Below are positions 16,300 through 24,161 of a DNA stretch of 64,000 nt, in pieces; the first letter of the stretch is position 1; each line of letters starts with the position of its first letter. Under the pieces are notes generated by a model. The model saw only the letters and a list, made by a program, of their open reading frames with translations, was not told the origin of the DNA and ran no database searches. A program made the position numbers and the translations under genes. Origin of the DNA: Amycolatopsis camponoti (GTDB taxonomy: Bacteria; Actinomycetota; Actinomycetes; Mycobacteriales; Pseudonocardiaceae); contig NZ_CABVGP010000002.1 in the NCBI RefSeq assembly GCF_902497555.1, positions 508,501 through 572,500 on the forward strand, in the 5' to 3' direction.

Positions 16300-17781
16300 G
16301 TGAAAAGATTCTTGCTGGTTTCCTGCGCGGTCGCGGCATTGGTGGTGGCCGGTGCGGGGGTGTCCGCCGCCGCTCCCGGCGGCGTTTACGACGTCAAGGA
16401 CTACGGCGCCAAGGGGAACGGGTCCACCAACGATTCCGGCGCCATCGACAAGGCGATCACGGCGGCCAACGCCGCGGGCGGCGGTACCGTCCGGTTCACT
16501 TCGGGGAACTACAAGTCGGCCGACACGGTCCACCTGAAGAGCAACGTGACGATCCAGCTGGACGCGGGCGCGACGATCACCGGGTCGAGCGCGGACAGTT
16601 ACGACAAGCCCGAGTCCAACCCGAACGACAGCTACCAGGACTACGGCCACAGCCACTTCCACAACGCGATGTTCTACGGTGACAAGCTGACGAACATCGG
16701 TTTCACCGGCGCCGGCACGATCGACGGCGGCGGAAACCTCATCACCGGCAACCCGAAGTCCGGCGAGGCCGACAAGATCCTTTCGCTCACCCGCTGTGAC
16801 GGTCTCACGCTGTCCGGGATCAAGCTGCGCCGAGGCGGCCACTTCGCGGCGCTGATCAACGGCTGCACGAACGTCGTCTCCGACAAGCTGACGATCGACA
16901 CGGCGAGCGACCGCGACGGCTGGAACATCATCAGCACGACGAACGTCACGATCACGAATGCCACCATCGCGGCGAACGACGACGCACTCGTGTTCAAGAG
17001 CGACTACGCGCTCGGCGCGAAACTGCCGAACGGGAACGTCACGGTGACCGGCGCGAAACTGTCGGCGGTCTGCTGCAACGCGCTGATGTTCGGTTCCGAG
17101 ACGTGCGGCGACTTCACCGGTTACCAGTTCTCGGACATCACGATCACCGGCGCCCACAAATCGGGTCTCGGTATCGTTTCGATGGACGGCGCGAAGATTT
17201 CCGACGTGCACTACCGCAACATCACGATGTCGGGCACGTATTCGCCGATCATGATGAAGATCGGCACGCGCAAGAGGTGCGGCAACAAGCCGGGCGTCGG
17301 CTCGATCAGCGGGATCACGTTCGACAACGTCACCGGGACGCACACGGGCACCAACTTCAGCCCGACGATCTGGGGCGCGGACAGCACCCACCGCGTCTCC
17401 GACGTGACGTTCACCGGCGTCCACCTGAACGTCCCGGGCGGCAACGGCACCGCGGGCACCGGCGTCCCGAGCAACAACGCGACGGACTACAACCCGAAGA
17501 GCATCGGCACGCGGCCGTCGTACGGCTGGTACGTGCACTACGCGTCGGGCGTCAAGTTCGTGGACAGCTCGGTGGAGTTCGCGAAGGACGACGGCCGGCC
17601 GGCGAGCATCGTGAACAACAGCTCGGACGTGACGTTCGACCACTTCACGGCGGAGAAGGGCTCGAAGAGCCCGTTCGACATCGGCTTCCAGACAGTGACG
17701 GGCTACTGCGTCAAGAACTCGGCGACGACGTCGGGCTCGGCCCTGCGGCTGAACACCTCAGGCTCGACCTCCACCTGCTGA
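16300..17781 (+). CDS. Secreted GH28 polygalacturonase-like enzyme
   Basis: A 493-residue exported right-handed beta-helix enzyme of the polygalacturonase superfamily. From the GTG at 16300 (AAGGCGG 7 nt upstream) the protein starts with a short basic n-region and a classic Sec signal ending VSAAA; ATGs at 16246 and 16282 are alternative starts. The fold begins YDVKDYGAKGNGSTNDSGAI. The acidic pair in ANDDALVFKSDYALG and the Asp in SDRDGWN match the three GH28 catalytic aspartates. The usual GHG histidine motif appears as NALMFGS, so substrate or activity may differ from classic polygalacturonases. It probably attacks rhamnogalacturonan or a related uronan together with the neighbouring GH105 and GH88. 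Confidence 0.88.
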   Translation: MKRFLLVSCAVAALVVAGAGVSAAAPGGVYDVKDYGAKGNGSTNDSGAIDKAITAANAAGGGTVRFTSGNYKSADTVHLKSNVTIQLDAGATITGSSADSYDKPESNPNDSYQDYGHSHFHNAMFYGDKLTNIGFTGAGTIDGGGNLITGNPKSGEADKILSLTRCDGLTLSGIKLRRGGHFAALINGCTNVVSDKLTIDTASDRDGWNIISTTNVTITNATIAANDDALVFKSDYALGAKLPNGNVTVTGAKLSAVCCNALMFGSETCGDFTGYQFSDITITGAHKSGLGIVSMDGAKISDVHYRNITMSGTYSPIMMKIGTRKRCGNKPGVGSISGITFDNVTGTHTGTNFSPTIWGADSTHRVSDVTFTGVHLNVPGGNGTAGTGVPSNNATDYNPKSIGTRPSYGWYVHYASGVKFVDSSVEFAKDDGRPASIVNNSSDVTFDHFTAEKGSKSPFDIGFQTVTGYCVKNSATTSGSALRLNTSGSTSTC

Positions 17782-17791
17782 CCAGCGTGCC

Positions 17792-17823
17792 GGGGCCCCT
17801 TCCCGCGAGCGGGAAGGGGCCCC
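17792..17823 (+). terminator. Terminator of the GH28 gene
   Basis: A 15-bp perfect stem (GGGGCCCCTTCCCGC at 17792-17806, complement at 17809-17823) has a minimal loop and begins 11 nt after the stop codon. Confidence 0.75.
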
Positions 17824-17841
17824 ACGCGTGTCGGGAGAGGC

Positions 17842-18020
17842 ATCACGCGTGATTGAAGGGGCATCACTCGTGATCAGAGGGTCGACACGGCGGAACCGCC
17901 CGGCGACGTCGTGTCGACCTCCCCATCACGCGAGTCGACCCTCCAATCACGCGTGATGCCTCCCCAGTCACGCGTGATGCCTCCCCAGTCACGCGTGATG
18001 CCTCCTCGATCACGCGTGAT
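17842..18020. repeat. 21-bp-period array of palindromic 12-mers
   Basis: Copies of ATCACGCGTGAT or close variants begin at 17842, 17863, 17925 (degenerate), 17946, 17967, 17988 and 18009. All neighbouring steps are exactly 21 bp, and the two groups are almost in phase across the centre. The flanks flip orientation about the centre: units on the left are followed by TGAAGGGG and preceded by GGC, while units on the right are preceded by CCTCCCCAG and followed by GCC. The whole array is therefore also a large inverted repeat, with an inner dyad GTCGACAC (17881) and GTGTCGAC (17911). It lies between the convergent GH28 and GH105 genes, outside their terminators. Function is unknown; a phased protein-binding array or a repeat element are both possible. 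Confidence 0.9.
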
Positions 18021-18039
18021 GCCCTTTTCCGCACGGACG

Positions 18040-18071
18040 AAGGGGCCCCGGCTGGTGAGCCGGGGCCCCTT
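18040..18071 (-). terminator. Terminator of the GH105 gene
   Basis: AAGGGGCCCCGGC (18040-18052) pairs with 18059-18071 around a short loop, just beyond the GH105 stop codon on the minus strand. Its stem sequence resembles the GH28 terminator at 17792, so the two hairpins bracket the palindrome array. Confidence 0.7.
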
Positions 18072-18089
18072 CTGCGGCGCGCCTCGAGG

Positions 18090-19277
18090 TCAGTGCGAGT
18101 ACTGCTCGTTCATGATCAGGAACGCGCCCAGGCCGTGGAAGTCGTTCGTCTTGCGGGCGCGGGCGTAGTAGTACGACAGGTCGCCGACGTTCGTGCCCTC
18201 GCAGATGTCCGTGATGTTCGTCAGGCCGTCCGACCCCACCGACACCTTCTTCAGCACGCCGGCGTACCCGCGGTCCGCGACCGCCTGGTACGACGCCGGC
18301 AGGTAGCCGCGCTGCACGCCCCGGGCCATCGTGAACGTGTACATCGACGACGCCGACGTCTCCAGCCAGTTCTTCGAGTCGCCACCGCGGTCGACGACCT
18401 GGTACCAGCGGCCGGTCGACGCGTCCTGGTAGCGCTGGTAGCCCGCCGCCAGGAACTGGACGATCTCGATCAGCGCCGCCCGCCGCGGGTGGTTCGCGGG
18501 CAGCACCTCGAGGATGTCGATGGCCGCCATGCCGAACCAGCCGATCGCGCGGGCCCAGTGGTACTTCGAGTGGTGCCCGGTGCCGGACGCCCACGACTCG
18601 GAGCCGTCCTCGTCGTAGGCGTGGTACAGCAGGCCCTTCGCCGGTTCGCGCAGGTGGCTGAAGTAGACGACGAGGTTCTTCGCCGACTCCTCGAAGCAGT
18701 AGCCGCCGTCGGCGAACGCCGCGCCGTACAGCGCGAGGAACGGCTGGGCCATGTAGACGCCGTCGCCCCACAGCTGGCCGACCTTGCTCGTCGCGTGGAA
18801 CATGCCGCCGTCGGACGTGCGCGGGTAGGCCGGGAACCGCTTGCGCAGCTGGTCGGCGGCCGTCTTGTACTTCTTGCGGCCCGTCTCCGCGAACAGCAGC
18901 GGCAGCATCTGGCACGAGCGCATCGAGTCGAGGTTGGTGAAGCTGTTCGAGATCCCGCTGTCGGTGATGAAACGGTCGTACCACGCGACGATGTAGTCGA
19001 GGTACTTCTGCTCACCGGTGCGCTTGTAGAAGAGGTACTGGCCGTAGAGGTACAGCCCGAGGGTGTAGCCCCAGCCGCCGATCTTCGCCGGCGTGTAGCG
19101 CTTCATCGTCGAGTCGATGACCGCGCGGGACCAGTCCGCCGGTGCCGTCGCGCCGCCGATCGGGGGTAGCCGGTCCGCCGCGCGCGCGACGGGACCCGCC
19201 GCGGCGAGGGCGCCCAACGCGCCCAGGGTGCCGGCCAGGACCGCGCGCCGGGTCGGGCGAAGGGGGTGCTCGGACAT
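18090..19277 (-). CDS. Secreted GH105 unsaturated rhamnogalacturonyl hydrolase
   Basis: A 395-residue (alpha/alpha)6-barrel enzyme of the YteR/GH105 type, which removes the unsaturated galacturonyl residue from rhamnogalacturonan lyase products. The ATG at 19277 (AAGGA 8 nt upstream) begins a twin-arginine leader, PTRRAVLAGTLGALGALAAA. Family features include WGYTLGLYLYGQYLFYKRTG, DGVYMAQPFLALYGA, YHAYDEDGSESWASGTGHHS, WARAIGWFGMAAIDILEVLP and NWLETSASSMYTFTMARGVQ. It is divergent from the GH29-like gene. Its promoter appears to carry a LacI-type operator. Confidence 0.92.
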   Translation of the reverse strand: MSEHPLRPTRRAVLAGTLGALGALAAAGPVARAADRLPPIGGATAPADWSRAVIDSTMKRYTPAKIGGWGYTLGLYLYGQYLFYKRTGEQKYLDYIVAWYDRFITDSGISNSFTNLDSMRSCQMLPLLFAETGRKKYKTAADQLRKRFPAYPRTSDGGMFHATSKVGQLWGDGVYMAQPFLALYGAAFADGGYCFEESAKNLVVYFSHLREPAKGLLYHAYDEDGSESWASGTGHHSKYHWARAIGWFGMAAIDILEVLPANHPRRAALIEIVQFLAAGYQRYQDASTGRWYQVVDRGGDSKNWLETSASSMYTFTMARGVQRGYLPASYQAVADRGYAGVLKKVSVGSDGLTNITDICEGTNVGDLSYYYARARKTNDFHGLGAFLIMNEQYSH

Positions 19278-19316
19278 TCGTTGTCCTTTCGTGCACGGGC
19301 CCCGGTGGACCGGGCA

Positions 19317-19354
19317 CTTCCCCGGGGGCACCTTCGAAGGTGTCCCCGGGGAAG
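19317..19354 (-). promoter_or_regulatory. 38-bp near-perfect palindrome in the GH105 leader
   Basis: The two 19-nt arms (19317-19335 and 19336-19354) differ at one position that can still pair as G-U in RNA. Transcribed from the promoter at 19473-19502 it would form a very strong hairpin about 40 nt before the GH105 start. It could act as an attenuator, an mRNA stabiliser or a protein-binding palindrome. Confidence 0.7.
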
Positions 19355-19451
19355 AAGGTGGCCGGGATGCCGATCCGCCGTCCGTCGGCATCCCGACCAG
19401 CTCTGGGGGGCGCGGCGTGCTGCCCGTGTCGCCGGAGCGGTGGGGGAGAGC

Positions 19452-19502
19452 GAAAGCGCTCTCTGGGGAGAACATCTACTCGCTTCCGGGAGGTCGAGTC
19501 AA
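19452..19502 (-). promoter_or_regulatory. GH105 promoter with LacI-type operator
   Basis: On the minus strand TTGACT (19502-19497) and TAGATG (19478-19473) are separated by 18 bp. Just past the predicted start (about 19466) is the dyad GAAAGCGCTCTC (19452-19463), which has the GAAAGCGCT centre of LacI-family operators. A repressor bound there would block transcription until an inducing sugar is present. No LacI gene is in the window. Confidence 0.6.
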
Positions 19503-19667
19503 GAGAGATCGGATCTCTCGTGTCATATATCAGATATTTAACCCGGTTGGCCGCAGTCGTGATGTACCGGCCGCTGGGACGTCGCGAAAAGGTCGGATCA
19601 CAGTATTGACCGTGCCCGGAACCCAGGAGTACACCACCGAGTGGACCAGACCACTTGGAGGTCACTG

Positions 19668-21440
19668 ATGTCAGCCAAGTTCCTGCGCCGGGTGCTCGCC
19701 GCGTGCGCTTCGATGCTGGTGGTGGCCGGGCTTCTCGCCGCACCCGCGTCGGCCGACCTGCAGAAGCCGTCACAGCAATGGCTGCGCGACAGTCAGGCGG
19801 GCCTGTTCCTGCACTGGGGCATGCGCACGTCACCCGGCTACACCAGTTGCAGCGCCTGGGAAAAGGCGATCACCGACGGCGGGTGGAGTCCCGCCTACTG
19901 GGTCACCGAAGCCAAGAAGCTGCACGCGTCGTACCTCGTGCTCGCGTCGTTCCACAGCCGGCTCGGCTACTCACGGGCCTGGCCGTCGAAGATCCCCGGC
20001 AGCTGTACCACCAAGCGGGACTTCCTCGGCGAGCTGATCGCCGCGGCGAAACCCCAGGGGCTCAAGGTCATCCTCTACATGACCAACGACGCCCAGTGGC
20101 ACGACGAGGGCGGCCACGAGTGGCTCGACTCGGCGGGCTACTCGAAGTACAAGGGCAAGACCGTCGACCTCGACAGCCAGAGCGGCTTCGGCCAGTTCAG
20201 CTACGACAACTTCTTCGAGGTCATGAAGAACTACCCGGACCTCGGCGGGTTCTGGATCGACAACGACAACGCCTACTGGGAGTCCCACGACCTGTACCAG
20301 CAGATCTACCAGCAGCGGCCGGACTACTTGCTGAGCAACAACAACGAAGACACGCCGATCATGGACACGATCAGCAACGAGCAGAAGACCGGCATGACGC
20401 CGTCCTACGACTACCCGCAGGCGACCTACACGGCGATGCCGCGGCTGACCGAGGCCTGTTTCAAGCTGCCCGACACCGGCTCGTGGTGGTACGGCGGCTC
20501 GAACTCGGCGGTGAACAAGGCGCTTAACATCGGACGTCTGGTGACGAACTCGGGTTCGTCGATCAAGTCGCTGATGGCCGAGACGGCGATGGTGAACGGC
20601 AAGTTCCCGTCGAACCAGGAAGCGTTCAACAACTTCGCGAACACCTACCTCGGCGCGATCTGGGAGTCTCTCGGCGGCACCGAGGGCGCCGGGTACATGT
20701 ACGGCGGCATGCAACCCGGCTTCTGGAACGACGGCGCGCACGGCGTCATCACGATCAAGGGCGACACGCAGTACGTGCACGTCCTGACCAAGCCGTCCGG
20801 CAGCACCCTGAAGATCCGCGACAACGGCTACCGCGTCTCGAAGGTGACGAACCTGCGCACCGGCGCGGCGATCTCCTTCAGCCAGGGCAGCGGCAGCCTG
20901 ACGCTCAGCGGCCTGTCCGGCTGGGACACCTACGACACGGTGTTCAAGGTCGAGACGGCCGGCCGCACCGGCACGTACGACCCGAAGACGGTGACGCTCA
21001 AGGCGAGCGCGTCCGCGAGTGGCCACAGTGGACAGGCCGCGAGCGACGGTGACTACCTGACGTACTTCGACAACAACAAGACCTTGCCGGTCAACCTCGA
21101 CTACGACCTCGGCTCGGCGAAGAAGGTCCAGTACCTCGGCGTCAACCAGCGGGAGGACTCGGTCAGCTACGCCCGGTCGGACAGCGAACAGTCCGCGCGG
21201 ATCAAGGCGTACAAGGTGTTCGTCTCGAGCGACGGCAAGAACTGGGGGAGCGCGGTGAAGTCCGGCACGCTCCCGAGCCACCGCGGCGTCCAGTTCGTCG
21301 ATCTCACGGCGGTGACGTCGAGGTACGTCCGCTTGCAGGTGACGAGCACGTACGCGGCGTCGAGCGACAGCACGCGCTACAAGCGCCTGCGGATCGACGA
21401 GACCTGGCTGGGCTCGGACTACGCGACGACGGCCGGCTGA
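19668..21440 (+). CDS. Secreted GH29-like alpha-L-fucosidase with discoidin-type domain
   Basis: A 590-residue exported enzyme. The ATG at 19668 is preceded by GGAGG and starts a Sec signal ending ASA. Residues about 30-430 form a GH29-like TIM barrel (WLRDSQAGLFLHWGMRTSPG at the entry, WVTEAKKLHASYLVLASFHS, and GGFWIDNDN with the probable nucleophile Asp). Residues about 445-585 resemble an F5/8 type C carbohydrate-binding domain (LKASASASGHSGQAASDGDY, VNLDYDLGSAKKVQYLGVNQ, SRYVRLQVTS). It probably removes fucose or a similar deoxy sugar from polymer side chains. The usual second catalytic residue cannot be assigned by eye. Its 3' end overlaps the convergent gene by 22 bp. Confidence 0.82.
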   Translation: MSAKFLRRVLAACASMLVVAGLLAAPASADLQKPSQQWLRDSQAGLFLHWGMRTSPGYTSCSAWEKAITDGGWSPAYWVTEAKKLHASYLVLASFHSRLGYSRAWPSKIPGSCTTKRDFLGELIAAAKPQGLKVILYMTNDAQWHDEGGHEWLDSAGYSKYKGKTVDLDSQSGFGQFSYDNFFEVMKNYPDLGGFWIDNDNAYWESHDLYQQIYQQRPDYLLSNNNEDTPIMDTISNEQKTGMTPSYDYPQATYTAMPRLTEACFKLPDTGSWWYGGSNSAVNKALNIGRLVTNSGSSIKSLMAETAMVNGKFPSNQEAFNNFANTYLGAIWESLGGTEGAGYMYGGMQPGFWNDGAHGVITIKGDTQYVHVLTKPSGSTLKIRDNGYRVSKVTNLRTGAAISFSQGSGSLTLSGLSGWDTYDTVFKVETAGRTGTYDPKTVTLKASASASGHSGQAASDGDYLTYFDNNKTLPVNLDYDLGSAKKVQYLGVNQREDSVSYARSDSEQSARIKAYKVFVSSDGKNWGSAVKSGTLPSHRGVQFVDLTAVTSRYVRLQVTSTYAASSDSTRYKRLRIDETWLGSDYATTAG

Positions 21441-22657
21441 GCCAGCAGGTCCAGGGTCAGTGCCGCGGTCCAGCCGAACGACCGGGCGCCGTGCCCGGCG
21501 CCGGTCAGCGGGTCGACGTACTCGGCGAACTCCGTCCGTGACGCCGTCTCGACGAGGTCGTCGCCCAGCCGGGCGGCGAGGGCGTGCTCGCCGTGGCGCT
21601 GCAGCCCCTGCCGGACCAGCCAGCCGACGTTGGCCCACGACGGGCCGCGCCAGTAGCGGCCCGCGTCGAAGTCCGCCGCGGTCAGGTCGTGGCTCGGGAC
21701 GCCGTGCACGCGCCCGAGGCGGAACCGCGGCCCGGTGGCCGTCGCCAGCAGGGCCGGGGCGACGGCCAGGTCCGGCAGCAGCAGCGGCAGCAGGCCCGCG
21801 CACGTGTGTGCGCGGGTCCGCTCGCCGGTCCTGACGTCCCGGGCGAAGAAGAAGCCGTTGTCCCACAGGGCTTCCTGCATCGCCTTTTCGACGCGGGCCG
21901 CGGCTTCGCGGTGCGTGGCGGCGGCCGCGGGCAGGCCGAGTTCGACGGCGATCTCGGCCAGCGCCAGCTCGGCGTCGGCCAGGATCGCGTTGAAGCCGGG
22001 GTCCTCCACGACGAAGTCGCCGAAGTCCTGGTAGCCGCTGTCCCGGTAGTCCGCGGCGAGGCGGACGTACCGGCCGTAGTCGTCGTCGCTCGGCCGGTCG
22101 GCGGCGGCGCCGTGCTGCAGGTCGCGGCGGACGAACCCGGCCGACGGCGTGACACGCGCGAGCGGCTCGTCCCAGGCCGGGCTGTTGTCCATGCCGGACT
22201 CCCACGGGTGCACGATCGCCGCGAGCCCGCGCCCGCCGGCGTCGCGGTGGGTCCGCAGGTACTCGTGCCAGGCCCGCAGTTTCGGGTACAGCGTGGCGAG
22301 GAACGTGTGGTCGGGCTCGGCCTCGTGCACCGCGAGCACCGCCCGCGCGTGCACCGGCGGCTGGATCAGCCCCGACGTCCGCCGCGCGCGCCAGAAGTCC
22401 GGGCCGGGGAAGTACGCCTCGGGCGGGGTGTCGGGGTTGAAGAGGATGTGCGGGACGCGGCCGTCGCGCCACTGGGCGGAGAACAGCGTCAGCAGCTCAC
22501 GGCGGGCGCGCGAGGGCGACAGGTGCCGCAGGCCGATCGCGATGAACGCCGAGTCCCAGCTCCACTGGTGCGGGTAGAGCGAGCGTGAGGGCACGGTCGA
22601 CGAGCCGAGCCAGTTGTCTTCCAGCACAGCCGCGGCCCGCCCCCATGTTACGTCCAT
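21419..22657 (-). CDS. MGH1/GH63-like alpha-glycosidase
   Basis: A 412-residue cytoplasmic (alpha/alpha)6-barrel protein without a signal peptide. Motifs YPHQWSWDSAFIAIGLRHLS, WESGMDNSPAWD, ALWDNGFFFARD and YWRGPSWANVGWLVRQGLQ are those of the mannosylglycerate hydrolase/GH63-like group. The Asp in WDSAF and the acidic residues in ESGMDN are likely catalytic. It may finish degradation of imported oligosaccharides. It is divergent from the ROK regulator with a 58-bp gap, so that regulator probably controls it. Confidence 0.82.
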   Translation of the reverse strand: MDVTWGRAAAVLEDNWLGSSTVPSRSLYPHQWSWDSAFIAIGLRHLSPSRARRELLTLFSAQWRDGRVPHILFNPDTPPEAYFPGPDFWRARRTSGLIQPPVHARAVLAVHEAEPDHTFLATLYPKLRAWHEYLRTHRDAGGRGLAAIVHPWESGMDNSPAWDEPLARVTPSAGFVRRDLQHGAAADRPSDDDYGRYVRLAADYRDSGYQDFGDFVVEDPGFNAILADAELALAEIAVELGLPAAAATHREAAARVEKAMQEALWDNGFFFARDVRTGERTRAHTCAGLLPLLLPDLAVAPALLATATGPRFRLGRVHGVPSHDLTAADFDAGRYWRGPSWANVGWLVRQGLQRHGEHALAARLGDDLVETASRTEFAEYVDPLTGAGHGARSFGWTAALTLDLLAQPAVVA

Positions 22658-22658
22658 G

Positions 22659-22698
22659 TGTCCAATCTATCTCCGACTTGTGTATTGTCAATGGACAA
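22659..22698. promoter_or_regulatory. Candidate ROK operator
   Basis: The 58-bp gap between the glycosidase and the ROK gene contains the inverted repeat TTGTC-AATG-GACAA (22685-22698) and a related half TGTCCAAT (22659-22666). It is the only AT-rich stretch nearby. A ROK repressor binding here could control both divergent genes. Confidence 0.5.
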
Positions 22699-22715
22699 AA
22701 GTACGGGGGAGGGCG

Positions 22716-23858
22716 ATGACGACCAGCGCCGGCGAGCTGTTGCAGCTGGTCAGGACCGGGCAGGCGACCACGCGGAAAGTCCTGCTCACGCGCAGCGGGC
22801 TGTCCCGGACGACGCTCACCGCGCGGCTGGACCGGCTCCACGCGGCGGGCCTGCTGATCGAGGGCGCTCAGGAGGATTCCACGGGCGGCCGTCCGGCCCG
22901 GCGGCTGCGCTTCGACGACCGGCACGCCGTCGTCCTCGCCGCGAGCGTCGACACGATGCACGCCGAGGCCGCGCTCACCGACCTGTCGGGACGCCGGCTG
23001 GCCCACCGCGCGGGCGACCTGCGCGTCGCCGACGGGCCGGAGCCGGTGCTCGGCCGGATCGCGGAGTGGTTCGAGGAGATGCTGGCCGGGGTCGACCGGC
23101 CGGTGTGCGGCGTGGGGATTTCGGTGCCGGGGCCGGTCGAGCCCGGCGGCGGGCGCGTCACGCAGCCGCCGATCATGCCGGGCTGGGACGGCTACCCGAT
23201 CGACGCCTTCCTCGGTGCGCGGTTCGGCGCCCCGGTGCTGGTCGACAACGACGCGAACCTGATGGCGCTGGGCGAGCACCGCGCCCGCTACCCGGACACG
23301 GCCGCGCTGGTCGTGGTCAAGGCGTCCACCGGAATCGGCGCCGGCCTGGTGATCGGTGGCGAGGTGTACCGCGGCATCGACGGGGGCGCGGGCGACATCG
23401 GGCACGTCCGCCTGCCCGGCCACGAGGACGCGCGCTGCTTGTGCGGCTCACTCGGCTGCCTGGCGGCGGTGGCCGGCGGAGGCGCGCTGGCCGCCCGTCT
23501 GACGGACCTGGGCCTGCCGACGACGTCGGGCTCGGGAGTCCGTTCGCGGATCCTGGCCGGCTCGCCCATCGCGGTGCGGCTCGCCGAGGAGGCCGGGCGG
23601 CAGGTGGGGGAGGTGCTCGCGACGCTGGTGTGCGTGGTCAACCCGGGCGTGCTGGTGATCGCCGGGGATCTGGCCGAGCCGCATTTCGTGGCGGGGGTCC
23701 GCGAGGTGCTGTACCGGCGGGCGCTGCCGCGTTCGACGCGGAACCTGCGGGTCGAGATCGGTGGGCGCGGGGAAGCTCTCGGTGGGGCGGTGGCCATGGT
23801 CGTGGAGGCGGAGTTCGCGCCCGCGGCGGTGGATCGGCGGCTCGGGACGACGGGCTGA
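22716..23858 (+). CDS. ROK-family transcriptional regulator
   Basis: A 380-residue protein: an N-terminal winged helix (residues about 5-60, TTRKVLLTRSGLSRTTLTAR) followed by the sugar-kinase-like ROK domain, with VVVKASTGIGAGLVIGGEVY and the zinc motif CLCGSLGC. The usual Glu after the zinc motif is Ala here, and the start of the sugar-kinase fold retains GVGISVPGPV. It is probably a sugar-responsive repressor of the divergent glycosidase. The ATG at 22716 has GGGGGAGGG upstream. Confidence 0.9.
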   Translation: MTTSAGELLQLVRTGQATTRKVLLTRSGLSRTTLTARLDRLHAAGLLIEGAQEDSTGGRPARRLRFDDRHAVVLAASVDTMHAEAALTDLSGRRLAHRAGDLRVADGPEPVLGRIAEWFEEMLAGVDRPVCGVGISVPGPVEPGGGRVTQPPIMPGWDGYPIDAFLGARFGAPVLVDNDANLMALGEHRARYPDTAALVVVKASTGIGAGLVIGGEVYRGIDGGAGDIGHVRLPGHEDARCLCGSLGCLAAVAGGGALAARLTDLGLPTTSGSGVRSRILAGSPIAVRLAEEAGRQVGEVLATLVCVVNPGVLVIAGDLAEPHFVAGVREVLYRRALPRSTRNLRVEIGGRGEALGGAVAMVVEAEFAPAAVDRRLGTTG

Positions 23859-23956
23859 CGGCCGAACTACCGTCACCCGCGGACTGTCCCGAGTGGACGG
23901 AGCAACCGACTTTCGTAGGTGGCAGGAGCCCCGCCCACCTGATCCGCAATACAGCC

Positions 23957-24020
23957 ACAAATCGGACTTACCTCTCATCAAGCATTATTCCTCGCGTAAT
24001 CCGAGTGACAAATCGGATTT
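23957..24020 (+). promoter_or_regulatory. Repeated ACAAATCGGA elements upstream of the protease
   Basis: The 303-bp gap before the sedolisin gene has an unusually AT-rich section with ACAAATCGGACTT at 23957 and ACAAATCGGATTT at 24008, plus an inverted TAATCCGAG near 23998. The 51-bp spacing is about five helical turns. These may be binding sites for an activator of the secreted protease. I see nothing else in the gap. Confidence 0.4.
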
Positions 24021-24161
24021 CCGTACCACGCGCGGGACCCCGTGAATTCGCGACCAGATAACGGTTCCGCAAGTACTTCCCCGCGAGCGGAACACCGATC
24101 TAGTCTCGTCCGGTGTTCCAGGCCCATTTCCTGGGGGCCGCTTTCGAAGAGGGAGATTTCT

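Noticed and set aside
17842..18020. A CRISPR array
   Set aside because: Units are 12-bp palindromes with near-identical 9-bp gaps; there are no unique spacers and no cas genes.
19971..22472. A minus-strand open frame of over 800 codons
   Set aside because: It is an out-of-frame shadow of the GH29-like and MGH1-like genes; composition is Arg/Val-rich and matches no family.
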